In this document: positions 1 to 7,822 of the stretch, piece by piece
How positions within the stretch are numbered: position 1 is the stretch's first letter
Layout of the letters: every line of letters starts with the position of its first letter
Assembly (NCBI GenBank): GCA_022340305.1
Contig: JAJDOF010000156.1
Span: forward strand, 1 to 33,362
Direction: 5' to 3'
Length of the DNA stretch: 33,362 nt
Source: Gammaproteobacteria bacterium
Lineage (GTDB): Bacteria; Pseudomonadota; Gammaproteobacteria; GCA-001735895
The notes under the pieces: generated by a model
Told to the model about the DNA's origin: nothing
The model's database searches: none
The model's input: the letters and a program-made list of their open reading frames with translations, nothing else
Program-made: the position numbers and the translations under genes

Positions 1-42
1 TCACACAATTCATTCTCAATCTATAAATCGTGGTCTGTCCCC
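1..42 (+). repeat. Dispersed repeat core, copy 1 (cut by window edge)
   Basis: This 42-base element recurs almost exactly at 6257-6298 and 6443-6484. It starts TCACACAATTCATTC and ends GTGGTCTGTCCCC. Here it is followed by short GAATACCCC-type reiterations and then, about 30 bases on, by the start of a cyclase-gene fragment. The left end of the unit is outside the window. I know of no named family for it. Confidence 0.85.
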
Positions 43-73
43 GAATACCCCGAATACCATAATTAGGTTATCA

Positions 74-199
74 ATGCTCGAGGACCGTCTATCAGGCAAA
101 CTCGCCGTTATCCTGCACGCCGATATTGCAGGCTCAACCGAGCTGGTTCAATTAGACAAACTGTCCTCGGAACCAGACACAAAACTCAACAATGCCTGA
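74..199 (+). pseudogene. Truncated N-terminus of class III adenylate cyclase-type protein
   Basis: A 41-codon frame starts at ATG 74. Its first 29 or so residues (DRLSGKLAVILHADIAGSTE) match the start of the full-length cyclase at 3802. This includes the first metal-binding Asp in the HADIAGST motif. Homology stops after the Asp-Lys pair near position 160 and the frame reaches TGA at 197-199, so the catalytic domain is missing. DNA differences from the 3802 copy are mostly at third codon positions, so this is an old paralogue remnant rather than a fresh duplication. The GTTATCAATG start context is shared by both. It is very unlikely to encode a working enzyme. Confidence 0.8.
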
Positions 200-209
200 C
201 GGCGTCAAT

Positions 210-833
210 CTAAGGAAAGTTCAGATTCCAAATCGTGTCGATCGCAGGTCGGTTCTTTACCGCATCACACAGCTTGCCGAGATTTGGATATCTCTCGACG
301 AGAGCGTCAGGTTCGGGATGCCACTGCGCAATCATGAGCAGACAGATATCCACTACCGAGTAACGATGTCCAAGTAGGTAAGGTCCATCGCCAATGGCTT
401 CAGCCACCATTTCCCAATATTGATCGAGATCATGACGCGCTTTCGCACGGATGCCTTCATAGTCCGACTTCTTCGCCGAGTAGTGATGAGTATCCGCGAT
501 ACGGCATCCCGCCTCATAAAGATTTACCGCACTGAACACCAGCCATCGATAGGCGATGGCACGATCGGTCTGTCCGACGTCAGGCATGAGACGTGATTCA
601 GGATGACAGTCGGCGATGTGCATCATCATGGCCACAGACTCAGTCATCGTGGTTCCGTCCGGCAATGTCAAAACCGGTACCTGCGCTCGCGGGTTTATCG
701 CCAGAAATTCCTCTGTATATTCCTGATTGGAGTCCAGATCGACTTCAACCAGTTGGTATGACGCGCCGGCCTCGTTAAGTGCGGCGTGCGGTGCGAACGA
801 CCCGCACCCTCTTGACCAGTGAAGTACATACAT
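210..833 (-). CDS. Glutathione S-transferase family protein
   Basis: The 207-residue product has the two-domain cytosolic GST layout. An N-terminal thioredoxin-like domain (about 1-75) carries the INPRAQVPVL cis-proline motif and the glutathione-contacting TESVAMMMHIA segment. An all-helical C-terminal domain (about 85-200) contains a YSVVDICLLM N-capping-box-like motif. GSTs conjugate glutathione to electrophiles or act as peroxidases; the substrate here cannot be read. I chose ATG 833 rather than the TTG nine codons upstream because MYVLHWSRG is a normal GST start and an AAGGA lies about 10 bases before it. The gene stands alone between two decayed regions. It looks intact. Confidence 0.88.
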   Translation of the reverse strand: MYVLHWSRGCGSFAPHAALNEAGASYQLVEVDLDSNQEYTEEFLAINPRAQVPVLTLPDGTTMTESVAMMMHIADCHPESRLMPDVGQTDRAIAYRWLVFSAVNLYEAGCRIADTHHYSAKKSDYEGIRAKARHDLDQYWEMVAEAIGDGPYLLGHRYSVVDICLLMIAQWHPEPDALVERYPNLGKLCDAVKNRPAIDTIWNLNFP

Positions 834-1195
834 AACGAGCAGTTCCTTTATAGTGGACAAACGCGAAATGGGCGTCCATAGCGTGACGGCTCCCGGGAAG
901 ACATCATTGTCTTTTGCGTCGAAGTTGACACATTTACCAGCAGTCCCTGGTTTGCTACCTCACTCAGATCAAGTCGATAGCGCATTCAGCGACCATTATG
1001 GCTGGGGTATTACTATTTGCGAGTGCGATATGCAATACAAACCACGATATTCAGGCTAGCAAAGAAAAACCGATGCGTATCAAGATGATTGGCGTCAGGG
1101 ATAGAATCGAACCATCGATGCAAGGATATTCAGTCAGGTTTGTATATTTTAACTTGATGAAAACAGCTAGTTACATGCTTCCCGTTTTCGCTTGG
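834..1195. other. Gene-free stretch
   Basis: I see no convincing coding frame, RNA or repeat here. Short open frames exist on both strands but resemble no family. The right part is downstream of the broken protease gene and probably contains its decayed tail. Confidence 0.5.
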
Positions 1196-1426
1196 GCTAG
1201 GGAAAGATTTGATCCAGTCCAACTCGATTTGCTTGTCAATTCAGAAGCCAGCACCTATGCCTGCGTAATTACCGTTGATTCCGTACGATGTCACCGCAAC
1301 GATCATGTTTGTGTTGTCCGCAAAGATTGGCCCGGCGGAATCCCCAAAGCATGTACCACCTGTATTTGCGTTGTTGGTCAGCCAAATAGAAGTTTTCGGC
1401 GGGATACCCGACGAACCACCAGCCAT
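1196..1426 (-). pseudogene. Remnant of trypsin-like (S1) serine protease, C-terminal part
   Basis: The frame from 1426 down encodes the S1 nucleophile region, GGTCFGDSAGPIF (normally GDSGGP), followed by IVAVTSYGINGNYAGIGAGF. A TGA at 1243-1241 then interrupts it. Translation past the TGA in the same frame gives IDKQIELDWIKSF, the usual C-terminal helix of these proteases, so the stop is a nonsense mutation inside the domain (a single C-to-T change from CGA would explain it). The His and Asp of the catalytic triad and the N-terminal half are absent, and a TGA also lies two codons before ATG 1426. The Cys expected in the NCAG motif is Tyr. It abuts the end of the next gene (TAATG overlap). Clearly non-functional. 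Confidence 0.8.
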
Positions 1427-3147
1427 TAATCAAAGATTTGGGAACGCGATCGTTGACTCGGACCCGATCCCAACCCGACCTTGAGCTCTACGTTGCGCTT
1501 GCGCGAGTCGGCAATCCCGTCGTTCGCGCGAAAGCTCAGCTTGTCGTTTCCGCTGAATCCCGGATCGGGCGTATAGAGTCCAACTCCAGTAACGCTATTG
1601 AGCATCAGAGTTCCGTGCGTGGGCAACTTGTCCAGGACGAAGAAAAGGGCGCCCCCATCCGAATCGAAACCGGTGAGCTGGAGCCAGAGAGGCTGCCCGA
1701 TGCCGGTGGTCAGCGTGTCCGCGAACGCCACTGGCTTGGTGTTGCCCGGGTTCGCGTCCTTGATGGCGTCTCGAGCCTTCTTCCACGCGTCCTTGTATTT
1801 GCCTATGGCCGTCTTGGGATCCCCATTGTCCAATGCCGTCTGCGCCTCGACCAACTTGTTGTCAGATTCGGCGAGCTTTTTGGTTGTCTTCTGACAAGCC
1901 TTGCCGAACGAGTCCGAACTGCACACCAGGATCGATTCGGCAAATGCCTTGGCATTCGCCGCGAAAGCAAGTCCGATATCGATGTCCACCAATGCGCCAA
2001 TGGCGCCAGAAACACCAGTAAGGCCATTTGTATTCCTGACCGCCAGCAGCCTTTCGACAGCATGCTCGTGTTCCTTGAAGACCTTGCCGCCCGCATTCTT
2101 GTTCGGGTTAGGAGTCGTTCGATCCAGCCACTGCCTGGGTTTCAAGCTCTTCTCGATATGAGCGATACTGTCTACGATCATATCCCGGTCGAGCGCGTCG
2201 TCACCCAAGACGCCTGGTGGTATGGCGTCCACCATCCGCTGCAGGTCGCTGATCACCGCGTGCACCCTCGTCATTACGGCTCTCGCATCGACCGCGATAC
2301 CGGTAGGATTCGTGGAGTCGACGTCATAGTCTTTGCTGTTGAAGACCGTGATCAAATCGCCCGTCACAGTGATGTGGTAGATTTTCTGTGAAGTAAGATG
2401 GGTCTGTGAAGTACGATCGGTCACCCACAAAGTCCCGTCCGATTCGTCGACACTGATGCCTTGAGGGTTGTTAGGGAGCCCCCCCCTCGCGTAGGCGCTC
2501 GCCTCGAACGAGGCAATCAGTTGCCCGTCTCGTTCGATGTTGTAAACCTTGTTCCACCTGTTGTCAGTCACCCACAACGTTCCGTCGAAGGGATCTGCGG
2601 CGATTGCCTGGGGGCTTCCGAACGCATCGCTGAAGTCCGTTGTTGGGAACGAGCCAAGCAAGGTACCGTCTTTTGCAATGTGGTAAACGGTCGCCCGCAC
2701 GCCGGGAATCATCAAATCCTCGGTGGTGGGGTCGTCAACTACCCATAGCGTGTCGTCAAAGTAATCGGCGGCGACGCCTTCGATAGAAAAGGCACCGATG
2801 TCCTCTGCAGGGATGTACCCCAGGAGGACACCATCCTTGCTAAAGTTGACCACGGCGCCGCGGGGTAAAACGGGGTTCAAAAACTTCCTTTCGGATGCAC
2901 CCCACAGGGTGTCGTCGTAAGGATCTACCGCGATTCCAGAACTGGCTGTCAGTACATGACCGAATTTGATTTCATGCATCAGCTTGGGCCCACCAGGCCC
3001 ATCATCCACCGTGACTTCATAAACGGTCTTACTCGTATCGTCGCTGATCCAAAGCACAGGTGTTGGTTGTTGCGCGTTGACCGTACCGACAATGGCAACG
3101 ACTACGATGGCACTCGTGATTCCGATTTTTTTGATTAACTGCCTCAT
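1426..3147 (-). CDS. Secreted beta-propeller / helical / Ig-like protein
   Basis: 573 residues beginning with a signal peptide (MRQLIKKIG, then a hydrophobic stretch ending TVNAQQ, cleavage near 25). Residues about 28-290 contain four to five NHL/Vgb-like blade repeats with the recurring pattern GIAVDP..DGTLWVTD. Residues about 290-470 are a charged, mainly helical region with two cysteines (VCSSDSFGKACQ). Residues about 475-560 are a bacterial Ig-like domain of the Big_9/cadherin-like type (NTKPVAFADT, GTLMLNS, LSFRANDGIADS). It should be exported and may bind a surface ligand or polymer; no catalytic motif is visible. Few blades are present for a closed propeller and the last turns straight into the helical part, so the gene may be internally shortened. 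The last 16 residues (GLGSGPSQRSRSQIFD) lie outside any domain and may be read from decayed DNA. Confidence 0.75.
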   Translation of the reverse strand: MRQLIKKIGITSAIVVVAIVGTVNAQQPTPVLWISDDTSKTVYEVTVDDGPGGPKLMHEIKFGHVLTASSGIAVDPYDDTLWGASERKFLNPVLPRGAVVNFSKDGVLLGYIPAEDIGAFSIEGVAADYFDDTLWVVDDPTTEDLMIPGVRATVYHIAKDGTLLGSFPTTDFSDAFGSPQAIAADPFDGTLWVTDNRWNKVYNIERDGQLIASFEASAYARGGLPNNPQGISVDESDGTLWVTDRTSQTHLTSQKIYHITVTGDLITVFNSKDYDVDSTNPTGIAVDARAVMTRVHAVISDLQRMVDAIPPGVLGDDALDRDMIVDSIAHIEKSLKPRQWLDRTTPNPNKNAGGKVFKEHEHAVERLLAVRNTNGLTGVSGAIGALVDIDIGLAFAANAKAFAESILVCSSDSFGKACQKTTKKLAESDNKLVEAQTALDNGDPKTAIGKYKDAWKKARDAIKDANPGNTKPVAFADTLTTGIGQPLWLQLTGFDSDGGALFFVLDKLPTHGTLMLNSVTGVGLYTPDPGFSGNDKLSFRANDGIADSRKRNVELKVGLGSGPSQRSRSQIFD

Positions 3148-3801
3148 CCCTTACTACCCCCCGACAGATGACAATTCAGAGCATTGAGCCCGCGTGGGAA
3201 GTTGATTACTGCCATACGGTTTCGATTGCTGATAATCTTAGTGCTAATCCTAAACAAAGTGAAATCGAATTCGCGGGGGAAAGTAAATTCGACCAACACG
3301 GTTTCGATTACCAATGAGTATAGAAGAATTAACACCCCATTTTTCTTATCCCGCCAAGAAAAGAAAGAGATTTCCGACGCCGATCCTGGCTCGGGGCATC
3401 CGAAATCCGCCCGATTCCTGCCGACACGCCCAATATTGCGCCTTCCCACCGGTCAATCCTGCCAAATTTCAGGCACCAGGCATACCGATTACCTGCCGCT
3501 ACTTTTGCTCGCCGCAATGTGCTGGGCTGGCTGAGTTATGACGATCTCGTTGGTTACCCTCAGCAACCTGTTTGGGGATGCTGATACATTAATTGGTGCA
3601 AGCAGTCAGCGTCTCAATTGAACTCACAGCACAAGTCGGCTGCTGAGATTTCAGGTTCGGCTTTCTTGAAAGGGACCCTGAATAGGCGTGGTCAGGAGGC
3701 AATCTACAGCCCGGAACTGACGCACATGGCTAAACCTGTTGGGCAATATACCAAAGTACCTGTGATATTATTTGCTGACTTTGATTCCTATTGAGTTATC
3801 A
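3148..3801. other. Long gene-free stretch upstream of the cyclase gene
   Basis: About 650 bases with no coding frame I can support. The frames at 3144-3449 (-) and 3184-3534 (+) have no recognisable domain. A 12-base direct repeat, ACGGTTTCGATT, occurs near 3214 and 3298. A GGTCAGGAGGCAATCT segment near 3690 resembles the start of the repeat units at 6204 and 6389, suggesting an eroded copy of that element upstream of the cyclase. Confidence 0.45.
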
Positions 3802-6108
3802 ATGGCAAAGGATCGTCTGTCAGGCAAACTTGCTGTTATCTTACATGCGGATATTGCTGGTTCAACCGAATTAGTCCAGCAAGATAAACAGCTAGCCCAT
3901 GAACGTATCCAGAATAGCTTTCGGCGTTTTAGCGACACCATCGGAAAGTATCAGGGCAAGGTGCTTGAACTGCGTGGTGACGCACTATTAGCCAGGTTTG
4001 AGCGTGCCTCGGACGCCGTAACGGCCGCAGTTTCATTCCAGATTGAACACTCCCATTACAACGATGAACTCGCAGACGATCTTCGACCTGGCATTCGAGT
4101 AGGCATCGCGATGGGAGAAGTCGTAATTGCCGACAACACTGTGACGGGTGCGGGAGTTGTTCAAGCTCAACGTATCGAGCAACTTGCGGACCCAGGCGGC
4201 GTATGCATTACCGCTGCAATTCACGAAGCGCTTTCAAAGCGTTTGCCGCTGGACTTCGCGAACCTCGGCGAGCAGCTGCTGAAGGGCTTCGATCACCCGG
4301 TACATGTATATCAGGTCGAGTTAAGACCGGGTGAATCAATTCCTCTACCAAAGCCGGGACAGCGATCCGCAATACGGCCAAAAAACTGGCGGTTGATGGC
4401 GGCGGTAGTAGGAATGGCGGTCGTCATTACAGGAGGTGCGATGTATTGGTTTGAATCGCGAGAGCCACCGGGTGAAGTGGCAGTGCCAGCGCGGATGGCG
4501 TTTCCTCTTCCTGACAGGCCCTCCATTGCAGTACTCCCGTTCGTTAATATGAGTAATGATGTGGAACAGGAATTTTTTGCGGATGGAATGACCGATGACT
4601 TGATTACCGATGTATCCAAACTATCTGGCTTATTCGTGATTGCCCGCAATTCTGTGTTTTCATATAAGAATAAAGCGATCAAGGTTCAGCAGGTAGCCGA
4701 AGAACTGGGCGTGCGCTATGTAATGGAAGGCAGTGTCCAGCGCGTGGGTAACCAGATACGCATCAACGCTCAATTAGTCGATGCGACTACCGGAGGCCAT
4801 GTCTGGGCAGAGCGCTATGACGGGTCGCTCGATGATGTTTTCACCATGCGAGATAACATCACCCGAAGAATTGTAACCGCCCTGTCTGTCACCCTTGTTG
4901 ATCAAGAAAAGAGCGGTCGGGCTCAAGCGGAAACCAGCAATGCTGAAGCCTATGATGCGTTTCTTAGAGGCTGGACCCACTATCGACTCTCCACACCGGA
5001 AGATTCCGTCAAGTCGATTCAATTTCTCGAAAATGCGGTCAAAACTGATCCGGGCTTTGGTCGCGCTCATGCCGCGCTGGCGGCCAATTATTGGAGAATT
5101 TATGACAATAACTGGGCAAAAAGCACAGGGATTCCTTACTCCGACGCCCTCGAAAAGACAAATCAACACCTGGAAGAGGCGTTGAAAAACCCGACGCCGT
5201 TGGCCTATCGAACCGCAGCCAAGCAGAACTTTTATTTCAAGCGTTCGAGTAAAGCGATGGCCCAGGCTGAACGGGCCATTGCCCAGGATCCGAACGATCC
5301 TAACGGCTACGAGGCGATGGGTTCAATTCTGGTCAATCTTGGCAGAGCGGCTGAAGGTCTTGACTACATCAAAAAAGCGATGCGGCTCGATCCTCAATCG
5401 GATTATCTATACCGTTTGGGTGAAGCCCAGTTTCATCTGGAGCGATACGAGGAGGCGGCGGCTACCATGTTGAGGGCGACCAAACGTAATCCGCAGAACG
5501 AATGGAACTACTTCCTTCTCGCTGCAGCCTACGGTCAATTGGGACGCGAATCGGAAGGAATGTCGGCAATTGCCAAATTTAACAAGACCTTTCACGACCC
5601 GACAGACCACCAACGACCGTTCACATTGGCTGACATAAATACCTATTTAAATAGTGATGTAGCAAATAAGGAACGCCTGCAAGAGGGTTTGCGCAAGGCC
5701 GGTGTTCCGGCAGGAGAACCTCCAGCCCCCGCCGATACCAGATACAAGGACCTGGTCAAAGTAACGGAGGGCACAATCGATGTCGAGGGAGCGATCAAGA
5801 TTGATGCAGTCGAGGCAAAAACCTTACACGATCGCGGTGTCACTTTCATAGACTCTCGTGGCAGTAGTCTCTATAAACGAGGGCATATTCCAGGTGCAAC
5901 GAATCTATTATTTCACCAGGTCTGGCACAGTCTTTCCCAGTATGTTGCCCCGGGTGATGAAGTCGTTTTTTACTGCGATGGTAAGGACTGCCATCTAGCT
6001 GCTATCTCGAGTGCGCAGGCACTCAGCCTGGGGCATACCAAAGTTTACTATTTCGCCGAAGGCTTCAAGTCCTGGAGTATCGCTGGCTACCCTGTAGAGG
6101 TTCGCTGA
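3802..6108 (+). CDS. Class III cyclase - TolB-like - TPR - rhodanese fusion protein
   Basis: 768 residues from ATG 3802. The TTG ten codons upstream is less likely because MAKDRLSGKLAV matches the paralogue fragment at 74. Residues about 10-175 form a class III nucleotide cyclase domain with metal-binding Asp17 (HADIAGST) and Asp60 (RGDALLARF). The usual transition-state Asn is Val in GAGVVQAQRIEQLADPGG, while Arg124 remains. One membrane helix is at about 197-216. A TolB/FlgO-like domain spans about 240-365 (SIAVLPFVNMS, GVRYVMEGSVQR), then TPR repeats about 380-610. A C-terminal rhodanese domain (about 670-768) has Cys725 in the loop YCDGKDCHLAA. It probably makes cAMP in response to a signal sensed by the large C-terminal part. 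The HDOD protein across the repeats has a cyclic-nucleotide-binding-like N-terminus. Whether catalysis is intact is uncertain. Confidence 0.85.
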   Translation: MAKDRLSGKLAVILHADIAGSTELVQQDKQLAHERIQNSFRRFSDTIGKYQGKVLELRGDALLARFERASDAVTAAVSFQIEHSHYNDELADDLRPGIRVGIAMGEVVIADNTVTGAGVVQAQRIEQLADPGGVCITAAIHEALSKRLPLDFANLGEQLLKGFDHPVHVYQVELRPGESIPLPKPGQRSAIRPKNWRLMAAVVGMAVVITGGAMYWFESREPPGEVAVPARMAFPLPDRPSIAVLPFVNMSNDVEQEFFADGMTDDLITDVSKLSGLFVIARNSVFSYKNKAIKVQQVAEELGVRYVMEGSVQRVGNQIRINAQLVDATTGGHVWAERYDGSLDDVFTMRDNITRRIVTALSVTLVDQEKSGRAQAETSNAEAYDAFLRGWTHYRLSTPEDSVKSIQFLENAVKTDPGFGRAHAALAANYWRIYDNNWAKSTGIPYSDALEKTNQHLEEALKNPTPLAYRTAAKQNFYFKRSSKAMAQAERAIAQDPNDPNGYEAMGSILVNLGRAAEGLDYIKKAMRLDPQSDYLYRLGEAQFHLERYEEAAATMLRATKRNPQNEWNYFLLAAAYGQLGRESEGMSAIAKFNKTFHDPTDHQRPFTLADINTYLNSDVANKERLQEGLRKAGVPAGEPPAPADTRYKDLVKVTEGTIDVEGAIKIDAVEAKTLHDRGVTFIDSRGSSLYKRGHIPGATNLLFHQVWHSLSQYVAPGDEVVFYCDGKDCHLAAISSAQALSLGHTKVYYFAEGFKSWSIAGYPVEVR

Positions 6109-6137
6109 CCAAAGGTCTCGCAGAGGCCGCTTTGGTC
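6107..6137 (+). terminator. Hairpin at the end of the cyclase gene
   Basis: An 8-base inverted repeat, GACCAAAG / CTTTGGTC, begins at the stop codon. Its loop holds a smaller CTC/GAG stem. There is no clear T-run after it, so it may be a 3' stabiliser rather than a Rho-independent terminator. Confidence 0.4.
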
Positions 6138-6203
6138 GGTTATTGCCGCTGCTTCATCGCGCTTGAGCGTCTGTCTCCTCGTGAGCAGATCCTCAGTGAA
6201 TAC

Positions 6204-6305
6204 TGGTAGGAGGCAATCTTCCAACAGAAGCGGGCACTCGTATTTATCAGTTCATGTCACACAATTCATTCTCAATCGATAAATCGTGGTCTGTCCCCAA
6301 ATACC
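6204..6305 (+). repeat. Dispersed repeat unit, copy 2
   Basis: A roughly 102-base unit closely matches 6389-6491. Both start CTGGTAG..GG.AATCT, continue through GGCA.TCGTATT.A.CAGTTCATG and end in the 42-base core also found at 1-42. The core occupies 6257-6298 and differs from the other two copies by a G for T within CAATCGATAAATC. It lies in the convergent gap between the cyclase and HDOD genes. Confidence 0.85.
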
Positions 6306-6312
6306 CCTAGCA

Positions 6313-6380
6313 GTCATCCCCGCGAAAGCGGGGATCTCCCTAATGGCCTGTTGTAAGATTCCCGCTTACGCGGGAATGAC
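6313..6380. repeat. REP-like palindromic doublet
   Basis: 68 bases bounded by inverted ends GTCATCCCCGC and GCGGGAATGAC. It contains two hairpins, CCCCGCGAAAGCGGGG and TTCCCGCTTACGCGGGAA. This is the widespread proteobacterial REP/dRS3-like type GTCATTCCCGC element, arranged head to head with about 25 bases between. It sits between two copies of the dispersed repeat, so it may have inserted there or moved with them. Confidence 0.8.
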
Positions 6381-6388
6381 GCACCAAC

Positions 6389-6491
6389 CTGGTAGCAGGG
6401 AATCTGCGGCCAGGCACCGGCATTCGTATTCACCAGTTCATGTCACACAATTCATTCTCAATCTATAAATCGTGGTCTGTCCCCAAATACC
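6389..6491 (+). repeat. Dispersed repeat unit, copy 3
   Basis: Second full unit of the element described at 6204-6305, in the same orientation, with its core at 6443-6484. It ends in CAAATACCC reiterations about 40 bases before the stop codon of the HDOD gene, so the repeat approaches that gene's 3' end. Confidence 0.85.
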
Positions 6492-6528
6492 CAAATACCC
6501 AGACCGACACGACCATGAGCAATCAATC

Positions 6529-7767
6529 TCAGGCAAATATTTTTTCTATGTTTCTTTTTACGGTGATTGATTCTCTTAAAGCGACAATGATTTCTTCAGG
6601 CGTTATTCCCAGTTTCCCCACTGCGGGAATAGAGCTGACCAGTGGCAGAGAATGATTTTTATCACTTTTCAACAAGCCGTAATAATTCGAGACCAGGACA
6701 AGATCGCACAAATCAGCCGAAGCTTGATGGTTACGTGTCCAGTCACCACACTCTTCAGCTACCAAAATTAGATCGTCACCAAAATTCCATCTGCGCAATA
6801 AAAGGCCCGAAATTTCGGGACGCATTATCTGAATGGCATGGTCAATTTCCAGATGATCCAGCATAAGATGATGATGCTCTAAAAGCTCGTCATCTATTAC
6901 CAATACACCAATGCCGTGGATCAAGCCCGCCAGCATGGCCAGGTCTGGTGAAAATGATCTGTTTCTTTTCGCCAGAATTCTGCTAATTGCGGCGACATTA
7001 AGGCAGTGTTCCCAATATGAGCCTATCCGCTGCATATGCTGCCTGGGCAGTCGATTAACAAGTTTACCAACCCCGTAGATCATGACTAGGCAATACACCG
7101 GCACAATGCCGAGGTGTCCAATAGAATAGCGAACCTTTTCCGCCGAACTCATGTCATCATTATTGGCACATCGGGCAATATTAAAAATTTTCCTCGAGAC
7201 ATCCGGATAAGATATCAGTATCTGTGCCATGGAATCCACGTCGGTATATTTGCCGTTGTAAATCTGTTGAATCCTGCCAGCCACTGAAGGTAACGAGGGC
7301 AATTGAATCCTGTTGTCCATCAAGTTGTGGTAAAGGTTGTTAACAATAGACTTGTCTTCTTCGTCGTAATCGGTAAACAGGGAATGCACGCTAATGTCAT
7401 TGACGGCTTCCTCCGATAGTTGCGCCAAATCGATAAGCTTCTGTCTTTCGATTTTCATGTAGTCGACTGTTCCGAGGGCCTTTACATCATAGATACAGGG
7501 TCGTAATTGGGCGACAGGTTTGAGCGCCTCGTTTTCATCGGATGCTATGATTCTGGATTTGCCATCGAGGGCGTTAAGTGCGACTTTTCCCTTGATGATA
7601 AAAAGACTGGAGTTCTCGGTGGAGCCAGCCTCAATTAGTAATTGTTTATTCTTTGCGGTGCATACTCTGAGTTGATTGGCGAGAGCAATCAGGTGGTCGT
7701 CTGATAATTCAGAAATCCCCTTGATGCGTCTGAGGGTGGATACGTCTGGGATCTTGAGTTCGGTCAA
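6529..7767 (-). CDS. HDOD domain protein with cyclic-nucleotide-binding-like N-terminus
   Basis: 412 residues. Residues about 1-130 resemble a CRP/cNMP-binding beta-roll (LSDDHLIALANQL, SSLFIIKGKVAL), but the phosphate-binding-cassette GE....R signature is not visible, so ligand binding is doubtful. Residues about 148-350 are an HDOD domain: LPSLPSVAGRIQQI, the ISYPDVSRKIFNIAR helix, YWEHCLNVAA, and LIHGIG where HD hydrolases have HD. HDOD proteins are non-catalytic signalling scaffolds. The only early start in frame is TTG 7767, with no strong Shine-Dalgarno site and with a TAA upstream, so expression may be weak. It converges with the cyclase gene across the repeat cluster, which suggests but does not prove a shared cyclic-nucleotide pathway. 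Confidence 0.8.
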   Translation of the reverse strand: MTELKIPDVSTLRRIKGISELSDDHLIALANQLRVCTAKNKQLLIEAGSTENSSLFIIKGKVALNALDGKSRIIASDENEALKPVAQLRPCIYDVKALGTVDYMKIERQKLIDLAQLSEEAVNDISVHSLFTDYDEEDKSIVNNLYHNLMDNRIQLPSLPSVAGRIQQIYNGKYTDVDSMAQILISYPDVSRKIFNIARCANNDDMSSAEKVRYSIGHLGIVPVYCLVMIYGVGKLVNRLPRQHMQRIGSYWEHCLNVAAISRILAKRNRSFSPDLAMLAGLIHGIGVLVIDDELLEHHHLMLDHLEIDHAIQIMRPEISGLLLRRWNFGDDLILVAEECGDWTRNHQASADLCDLVLVSNYYGLLKSDKNHSLPLVSSIPAVGKLGITPEEIIVALRESITVKRNIEKIFA

Positions 7768-7822
7768 TTCGTTTAATCTACTAAATTAGTTATAAATAAT
7801 ATCATTTAATGAGTTGGCATTT

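Noticed and set aside
1241-1243. TGA in the protease remnant as a second selenocysteine codon
   Set aside because: The family has Tyr or Arg there, there is no nearby redox Cys and the gene lacks its N-terminal half.
998-1429. 143-codon plus-strand frame
   Set aside because: Antisense to the protease remnant, whose conserved motifs are on the minus strand.
3144-3534. Frames of about 100 codons on both strands upstream of the cyclase
   Set aside because: No domain, poor start context and biased composition; treated as non-coding.
6204-6491. Repeats as a CRISPR array
   Set aside because: Only two full adjacent units of about 100 bases with a REP element between; no short regularly spaced repeats and no cas genes.
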